This document shows, piece after piece, positions 26,853 through 31,670 of a stretch of 31,670 nt of DNA. The DNA lies in IMG/VR virus record IMGVR_UViG_3300035670_000890, positions 1 through 31,670 of that record; one strand, written 5' to 3'. Position numbers and translations under genes: made by a program. Positions within the stretch are counted from its first letter, which is position 1, and each line of letters starts with the position of its first letter. The notes below the pieces were generated by a model, which worked only from the letters and a program-made list of their open reading frames with translations, did not search any database and was not told where the DNA came from. The DNA comes from a virus.

Positions 26853-28151
26853 TTAATTTATATGTTCTTGCCAAGATAATGCAACAATCGCATCATCGTT
26901 ATTTGTTGTGGGTTCTATTGCTACGGTAAAAATATCACCATTTACAGCATTTATTTTTCTTGTCAGTTGAATAACTCCATCTAATTGACTTAGTAAATCA
27001 ACATCTTTTGCAACTTCAAGGCCTTTGAAAATGCCTTCTTTTAGTAATGTTCCGCCAGTCATAGCAGTTGCAGACAAATCATATTCAACTGCACTCGCGG
27101 AATCAGTTGTAACCCAAGATGCACCGGTTAAACTTGTGACATTTTCGTATATTCTATATTTAAAAGCTGTTGCTTGTAATCCATACATATCGATAGCAAC
27201 TGGAACAACAACAGCATTTGTTCTTCCATTTTTTAATCGAATACTTACCATTGGATTATTAATACCAGCAACTAAATTTTTACCAGTCAAAGGTGTAGAT
27301 GCCGACCTTGATTGATTAATTTGCGTATAACCACCTTCTGATATTACAGACGAACATATTTGTCGCATCGATGTATTTGATGTAGTTGCGCCTTTATTGA
27401 ATATTTCATATCGCAAAGGCAATATGGCACTTCTCATATATGCAGTATTGTTTCTGTTATCATTATGAAATATGTGTGCAGTTTTTAATAAACCGTCAAC
27501 TAAAAATCCACAACGAACATCACCAACACCAAGCCATTCGACATCCACCCAAAATAAATTGGATTTTGTAACATCTAATCCGTTTTCGTGACCTGTTCCT
27601 ATTTGTTGAGACGTATATCCTGTGCCATCAAATCTATCTACATTCCAATCTGTCTGAGCAACTCTAGTTTCAACAACATTACCTGTTACTGATGTTCTTA
27701 GAACAATATAATTATTTCCCGAATCGTTTTCAAAATAAATTCCATTGTTTGATGTGTAGTAACCTAATTTCTGAACAGCGTTTGCTTTTGGTTCTCCCAT
27801 AGCAAATGTACTCATAATCAATAAAGATTTGCCTGGTTGATATGGCATCGTTCTTAATGTTTCACGAATAATGCTATCATTATTCGCTGTGCCAATTTCT
27901 AACTTAATTGTAGATTCATCTGGCAAATGCGTTTTCGTACCAGAACCAGTAATCAATGTGTCCCACTTATCATTCTCCACATCTTGGTGTTGAGAATCGA
28001 ATAAGGTGTGTGGATTTGATACACGCAACCGACCAAAAGCATCAACCGCTGTGCCTGATGGTGTCAATCTATCAGATAACATCATTATTTCATAGCGGGT
28101 GAATACTTGACCCGAATCGATTATGTTTTTGTCGGTTCTAAATTGCGCCAT
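26853..28151 (-). CDS. virion structural protein (DAFGRLRVSNPxTLFDS family), 432 aa
   Basis: The N-terminal part contains DAFGRLRVSNPHTLFDSQHQ, a motif recurrent in phage structural proteins, followed by long beta-rich stretches (NNYIVLRTSVTGNVVETRVA; VFTRYEIMMLSDRLTPSGTA at the start). No enzymatic motif is visible. Position among late genes and composition suggest a tail- or capsid-surface component. The ATG overlaps the stop of the cupin-like gene. Confidence 0.75.
   Translation of the reverse strand: MAQFRTDKNIIDSGQVFTRYEIMMLSDRLTPSGTAVDAFGRLRVSNPHTLFDSQHQDVENDKWDTLITGSGTKTHLPDESTIKLEIGTANNDSIIRETLRTMPYQPGKSLLIMSTFAMGEPKANAVQKLGYYTSNNGIYFENDSGNNYIVLRTSVTGNVVETRVAQTDWNVDRFDGTGYTSQQIGTGHENGLDVTKSNLFWVDVEWLGVGDVRCGFLVDGLLKTAHIFHNDNRNNTAYMRSAILPLRYEIFNKGATTSNTSMRQICSSVISEGGYTQINQSRSASTPLTGKNLVAGINNPMVSIRLKNGRTNAVVVPVAIDMYGLQATAFKYRIYENVTSLTGASWVTTDSASAVEYDLSATAMTGGTLLKEGIFKGLEVAKDVDLLSQLDGVIQLTRKINAVNGDIFTVAIEPTTNNDDAIVALSWQEHIN
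26855..26862 (-). promoter_or_regulatory. T4-type late promoter box
   Basis: The minus strand reads TATAAATT (seven of eight to the T4 late box), 18 bp before the ATG at 26837 and overlapping the end of the preceding structural gene. Confidence 0.5.
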
Positions 28152-28414
28152 TATTCTTCAATTCGTAAAATTAAACTTTTCTCGCCCTTAAATATTCTAT
28201 GAAACGTCATTTTTGGAATGACATAATCACAACCCGGAATCAAATCTATAGGCAGCTCATCATCCATTTGTAATTTCCATCCAGATCCGCAAATGACATG
28301 CACTTTCCTATCTTCATGGTCTCTGTGCCAAATTAATTCGTCCTCGTCTATGTTTTCATCGAATAAACGATAAAACATTTTTCCAGAGACCTCTGTGTCT
28401 TTATACGCTTTCAT
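28151..28414 (-). CDS. cupin-like small protein, 87 aa
   Basis: MKAYKDTEVSGKMFYRLFDE..., then ELIWHRDHEDRKVHVICGSG, GWKLQMDDELPIDL and KMTFHRIFKGEKSLILRIEE. The WHRD-x-EDR, GW-x-LQ-x-DDELP and HRI-x-KG pattern is a known family of T4-like phages with a cupin-type beta-barrel, but no function is known. It has a two-base gap to the upstream gene and its stop overlaps the next ATG. Confidence 0.75.
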   Translation of the reverse strand: MKAYKDTEVSGKMFYRLFDENIDEDELIWHRDHEDRKVHVICGSGWKLQMDDELPIDLIPGCDYVIPKMTFHRIFKGEKSLILRIEE

Positions 28415-28415
28415 T

Positions 28416-28988
28416 TTACCAAAAGAAGTTTCCGCCGCCAGACAGACCTAAAGATTTTGCGTATCTGGGTGTGTTACACGCCCAGTATGCAGCACTGGTT
28501 CTATCTTTTTGTGTTGAACACCGGTGTCTTGCGGCAAATGATTTTCGTGCTTCTGGATCGTTCATTCTTACAGATAAACCTGTCGTGTCGCCCCAAGTAA
28601 CTTTCTTGATATTGCCCGTCGAGGGGTCTTTTACATACACATAAAACTTTTTAGGTCCGCCGCGTTTTGGTTGATTAAGTGGTGGATTTTTCTCCTCTTC
28701 TTCAACCATAGGACAATCTAAAGGAATGTATGTGCCCTCGAATTCTACAATCTCACCAATATCGGTTTCCTCGACTAAGGCTTTATCAATCGAGTCGAGT
28801 TCAATCACACCCTCTTGATACCACTCTCGAACAGTTCTCCAAAGTTCAAAATATTTTTCTGAACCAACTCTAAAAACGGATTCGTGAATTGGGACTTGAT
28901 TGTTTGAGTGCCATTCGACAGCTTCAACCATACTTAGATTTTGAAGCTTTTGTTCCTCTTGTACCAGATGTTGTTTAAAAGTAATCAT
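28416..28988 (-). CDS. virion-associated protein with capsid-targeting-like N-terminus and Cys-rich C-terminal domain, 190 aa
   Basis: The protein starts MITFKQHLVQEEQKLQN, another leader like the T4 capsid-targeting sequence. The body is acidic, with a run of glutamates at about residue 95. The C-terminal domain (KKFYVYVKDPSTGNIKKVTW, then ARHRCSTQKDRTSAAYWACN and GLSGGGNFFW) is a familiar domain of T4-like aquatic phages, where it also occurs in other head-region proteins. Its start overlaps the 832-residue gene's stop by four bases (ATGA). Confidence 0.75.
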   Translation of the reverse strand: MITFKQHLVQEEQKLQNLSMVEAVEWHSNNQVPIHESVFRVGSEKYFELWRTVREWYQEGVIELDSIDKALVEETDIGEIVEFEGTYIPLDCPMVEEEEKNPPLNQPKRGGPKKFYVYVKDPSTGNIKKVTWGDTTGLSVRMNDPEARKSFAARHRCSTQKDRTSAAYWACNTPRYAKSLGLSGGGNFFW

Positions 28989-31483
28989 CCAATGGGCCTT
29001 TTCGCTCTAAATGTTTGTATATTGATTCCTCTTTTTTTCAGTTCATCTTCTTTTTGGTCGCCAATACTTAAAGTTGTTTCATCACCGGTAAGTTCAACAA
29101 CTGGACCGGCTTTTCCGGTCCTTTTTCTCCATTTGTCGCCCATGCCTCTTGACGGACTTTCACCGGCGCCAGCCATAGAAAGTCCTGGCTCAATACCTTT
29201 GTCTATTGATTCTTTGACTTTCTCTTTCTGTTTCTTGTATATTTCCGAGATTGTGATTTTGCGTTGGCTTCTGGAGTATTCTGGGCCGGCGCCTTCGGTG
29301 ATAAGTGAATCTGAGCCGTCGGTGTTTCCTTTGGCTTCTGTTCTTCTAACGGTTGAACCGGTTTCATCACCAAGTCTTCCGTTTTCCTCGTAAACAATTT
29401 TCTTAGAAAGTTCAACATCTTCATTCTCCTCATTTAATTTAATAACATAACCATTTTTATAGGGCAAAACCGTGCCGTTTTTTTGATGTGCTTCTTTAGC
29501 AGCTGCACGGCGCAACATAAAAATTCTAACTTTTCCGTCGCTGCCTTTTAACAGGTTTACTTTTTTGTTCTCACTTAAATCATCAAAATTAGTTTCTTCA
29601 ATTTTAGTTCCGAGAAGCAACAAATTTAGTGCTGAAGAATCGGATAAATCGTACTGTTCCGACAATTTTCCTTTTCCGTAGTTCGAAACGTTTATTGGCG
29701 CGCCTTTGCGTTCTGGATCCGGATCGTGTTTTCTTTTTGCACGAACAGCTGAAGCTCTCTCAGTTTTACTTAGACTGGCTATTTTTTCGTTCGACATACA
29801 TTTCGGCTTTGGCTCTCCGGGTTCTCTCGCACATGGCCCAACAACTTCTCCTTTGGTGTTGATTCTTTTCCAACCGCCTTTGGGGTGTTTTGGGTCGAAC
29901 CATTTTCTTAAATCCTCAGAGAAATATTCATTAAAGTCTTCGTTGACAGATTTTCTCATTGAAGAGCCTGGAACTGGTAGATTTGGCGTTTCTTGTTGTT
30001 TTTTGTCAACTTTTATTAACTTATCATTTATAGACCTATGGGTGACCGTTCCGTTTTTTCCGTAACGACCAAATCCATAATACTGTAAACCCATCTTTCT
30101 AGCTTCGTCAGCGGCCATAGAGCTTGGGTGTGGCGTTTTTTCTACGCCATTTTTTACTATGGGTAAAACATCCTTTTTCTGCAATTCACTAGCAATCCAC
30201 TCTTGGGCTTTTTGTGAATTTGGAGGTTCAGACACAAAGGACTGAACGTTTTTGAATAGGCCAAGCATTTCGTCTTTTTTAGCCTTAACAATCTCCGGTT
30301 CTGCCGTTCTCAAGTCTTCAGAATTGTCGAATTCGGTATATCGGTCGCCAAACAATTTAGCTAATTCCGGTCTTGCGGCTTGCACCGAATCCCATTTTTG
30401 TTTTCTAATTTTTTCGGGAACAGTTCTTCCGCCTCGTTGGCCCCGTTCTATATTTCGTGCCTGAGAAACTTCATCTGCCGTGTTTACCATCAGCATCGAC
30501 GTTTCGTAGCCAAGTTCCTCTAAACGCTCCTTAATTCTTTTAATTTTTTCAGGATCGTCGCCCGTTCCATTAATGATAAGGCCATTTCTTCCAAAAAGAG
30601 CAAGTCTCTGTCGAAGTTCTGTGACATTTTTTGCGCGGCCGCGAACTAAGTCACGTTTCTCTTGTTCCGACTCTGGCATTCTTTTATCTAAACCCTCTTT
30701 GTCCATTAAAAACTCAAGAGCTTTATCAGAGTTGATTTCGGTTAATCCATGACCAGAGAGGGTGTTATCTAAAACATAATCCTTACCTGAGCCTGGGCCG
30801 CCAGCTAAGAAGACAGCTTTAAAGATTGATTTGTCGTGAACGCCTTCCGACAAAAATTCAACAAATTCTTCGTTGACATTTTCATCTATTTTCATGCCTC
30901 TACGAACATCGTTATACATGTGGCGGACGTGTTCGTGAGACATTGTTGATGGAGCACCTTTTTTGAATTCTTCAAAGTTACCTTTTGAAGCGTGGTCTCG
31001 CATTTTACTGGCTGACATTCCAGTAACGCCTTCAGCGTCTGGGTCTCTTTCGCCAGCCGAATGAACAGTAATTTTTTTGAAATTAAAAAGAGCGCCTTCG
31101 TGAGTACCGTTATACTTTTCTAACGTTTTTTTGAATTCATCTACTCTATCCGAACCGCCCACAGCATGAAGATGTGTTACGCCTTTTTTGTGTAAATCAG
31201 CGGCTTGTGTTAGAAAATTTGGCGATGTTGGTGTCGAATGAGAAAAGTTTGTTCCAGGAAAGGCTCTTCTGGCGTGCTTGACTTTTTGTTCTGCGGAGAG
31301 TGGATTTTTCTTTGCATCTTGAGTGTGTGACAAGATGATATGGTGAGAGCCGCCGACTTGTTTGGCAATCTCTTTGACTCTGTTTACAAGTTTTTGGTGT
31401 CCAGATGTGATTGGGTTCATCCGGCCAAAAGCCATAACAGCGTGTTTTTCTTTCTGTTCTAACAGAAAATCTAAAAATTTCAT
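28985..31483 (-). CDS. multidomain late protein: NMN/nucleotidyl-transferase-like domain + P-loop kinase-like domain + virion modules
   Basis: The 832-residue protein begins MKFLDFLLEQKEKHAVMAFG, a capsid-targeting-like leader. Residues 15-195 form a nucleotidyltransferase domain: GRMNPITSGH29 (variant T-x-GH) and the second motif GMSASKMRDHA. Around 197-215 lies KIDENVNEEFVEFLSEG, which looks like a cleavage site followed by a second leader. Residues 222-400 carry a P-loop, GGPGSGK234D, with INSDKA and DEVSQARNIERGQRGG, a kinase of the AAA_33/zeta-like group. Beyond that come modules common in phage head-region proteins: AADEARKMGLQYYGFGRYGK, WFDPKHPKGGWKRINTKGE, REPGEPKPKCMSNEKIASLS and a terminal VELTGDETTLSIGDQKEDEL. 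The domain order resembles NadR (NMN adenylyltransferase plus nucleoside kinase), but the substrates are not certain. A consensus late promoter lies upstream. Confidence 0.75.
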   Translation of the reverse strand: MKFLDFLLEQKEKHAVMAFGRMNPITSGHQKLVNRVKEIAKQVGGSHHIILSHTQDAKKNPLSAEQKVKHARRAFPGTNFSHSTPTSPNFLTQAADLHKKGVTHLHAVGGSDRVDEFKKTLEKYNGTHEGALFNFKKITVHSAGERDPDAEGVTGMSASKMRDHASKGNFEEFKKGAPSTMSHEHVRHMYNDVRRGMKIDENVNEEFVEFLSEGVHDKSIFKAVFLAGGPGSGKDYVLDNTLSGHGLTEINSDKALEFLMDKEGLDKRMPESEQEKRDLVRGRAKNVTELRQRLALFGRNGLIINGTGDDPEKIKRIKERLEELGYETSMLMVNTADEVSQARNIERGQRGGRTVPEKIRKQKWDSVQAARPELAKLFGDRYTEFDNSEDLRTAEPEIVKAKKDEMLGLFKNVQSFVSEPPNSQKAQEWIASELQKKDVLPIVKNGVEKTPHPSSMAADEARKMGLQYYGFGRYGKNGTVTHRSINDKLIKVDKKQQETPNLPVPGSSMRKSVNEDFNEYFSEDLRKWFDPKHPKGGWKRINTKGEVVGPCAREPGEPKPKCMSNEKIASLSKTERASAVRAKRKHDPDPERKGAPINVSNYGKGKLSEQYDLSDSSALNLLLLGTKIEETNFDDLSENKKVNLLKGSDGKVRIFMLRRAAAKEAHQKNGTVLPYKNGYVIKLNEENEDVELSKKIVYEENGRLGDETGSTVRRTEAKGNTDGSDSLITEGAGPEYSRSQRKITISEIYKKQKEKVKESIDKGIEPGLSMAGAGESPSRGMGDKWRKRTGKAGPVVELTGDETTLSIGDQKEDELKKRGINIQTFRAKRPIG

Positions 31484-31515
31484 CGTTCCGCCTCTACAGC
31501 AGTTATTTTATAATC

Positions 31516-31523
31516 TATTTATA
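31516..31523 (-). promoter_or_regulatory. consensus T4-type late promoter box
   Basis: The minus strand reads TATAAATA exactly, 32 bp before the ATG at 31483 of the 832-residue late gene. Confidence 0.65.
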
Positions 31524-31526
31524 TAT

Positions 31527-31670
31527 TTAGTCCGTTCGAATGATAAGAATATCTTCACCGCCGGTTTCCATTGGCCTCTTCTCTATAGTTGGCGATTTTT
31601 GAAAAATAATTATACTATCATAGAATGTGATACTTTGAGTGGTTTTTGTAAAAGCATCAACTTCGACTTG
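31527..31670 (-). CDS. C-terminal fragment of a gene running off the right edge
   Basis: The frame is open from the window edge and ends with TAA at 31527. The visible 47 residues include FYDSIIIFQKSPTIEKRPME and end GEDILIIRTD. No family can be assigned from the fragment. Its stop lies a few bases before the late promoter of the next gene. Confidence 0.55.
   Translation of the reverse strand, partial: QVEVDAFTKTTQSITFYDSIIIFQKSPTIEKRPMETGGEDILIIRTD

Overview
The window looks like part of an AT-rich genome of a T4-like myovirus (Caudoviricetes), probably an uncultured aquatic phage of a Gram-negative host. The evidence is a minus-strand tRNA cluster, a T4-type nucleotide block (nrdA, nrdB, thyX, gp61-like primase), a two-component spanin pair, virion-protein families known from T4-like aquatic phages, several free-standing homing endonucleases, T4-type late promoter boxes (TATAAATA), and many host-type early promoters (TTGACA, 17 bp, TATACT/TATAAT). 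Almost everything is on the minus strand. The one exception is a short plus-strand operon of four small genes at 6759-7398, which leaves a divergent promoter region and ends at a bidirectional terminator.

Layout, left to right. 1-650: three small unknown genes. 667-3392: eleven apparently intact tRNA genes, an RNase H-like (DUF458) gene and a ~450-nt GC-rich structured non-coding stretch. The cluster also holds a tRNA-Ser cut in two by a block made of a PD-(D/E)XK homing endonuclease gene plus a complete tRNA-Ser. 3416-5071: a membrane-anchored papain-like peptidase coupled to an HNH nuclease. 5277-12366: mostly tiny, translationally coupled early genes, including a tandem family of paralogues, several single-helix microproteins, a DUF2061 protein, a SprT-like zincin and a GIY-YIG nuclease. 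12383-18843: nrdB, a GT4 glycosyltransferase, a PlcP-like metallophosphoesterase, a small membrane protein, nrdA, thyX and primase, all overlapping or abutting and probably transcribed from the promoter at 18852-18880. 18877-20469: a coiled-coil membrane protein, spanins and small conserved genes. 20491-31670: a late, virion-related region.

The most interesting point is that the glycosyltransferase and metallophosphoesterase next to the ribonucleotide reductase genes match, motif by motif, the bacterial Agt and PlcP lipid-remodelling pair. In phosphate-starved marine bacteria that pair replaces phospholipids with glycolipids. A phage-borne copy inside the nucleotide-synthesis operon suggests a route for taking phosphate from host membrane lipids for phage DNA synthesis, or for altering the host envelope.

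The second theme is the late region. A ~1,400-residue protein and its 217-residue neighbour are built from short domains separated by a recurring acidic motif ending in I/L-D-E, which resembles the cleavage site of T4-type prohead proteases. The large protein also carries a 238-residue intein and a HicA-like toxin domain. Several nearby proteins, including an NMN-adenylyltransferase-like/P-loop kinase fusion, begin with a short segment like the T4 capsid-targeting sequence. My inference is that this region encodes proteins packaged in, and processed inside, the capsid. All function calls come from reading motifs; no searches were run.
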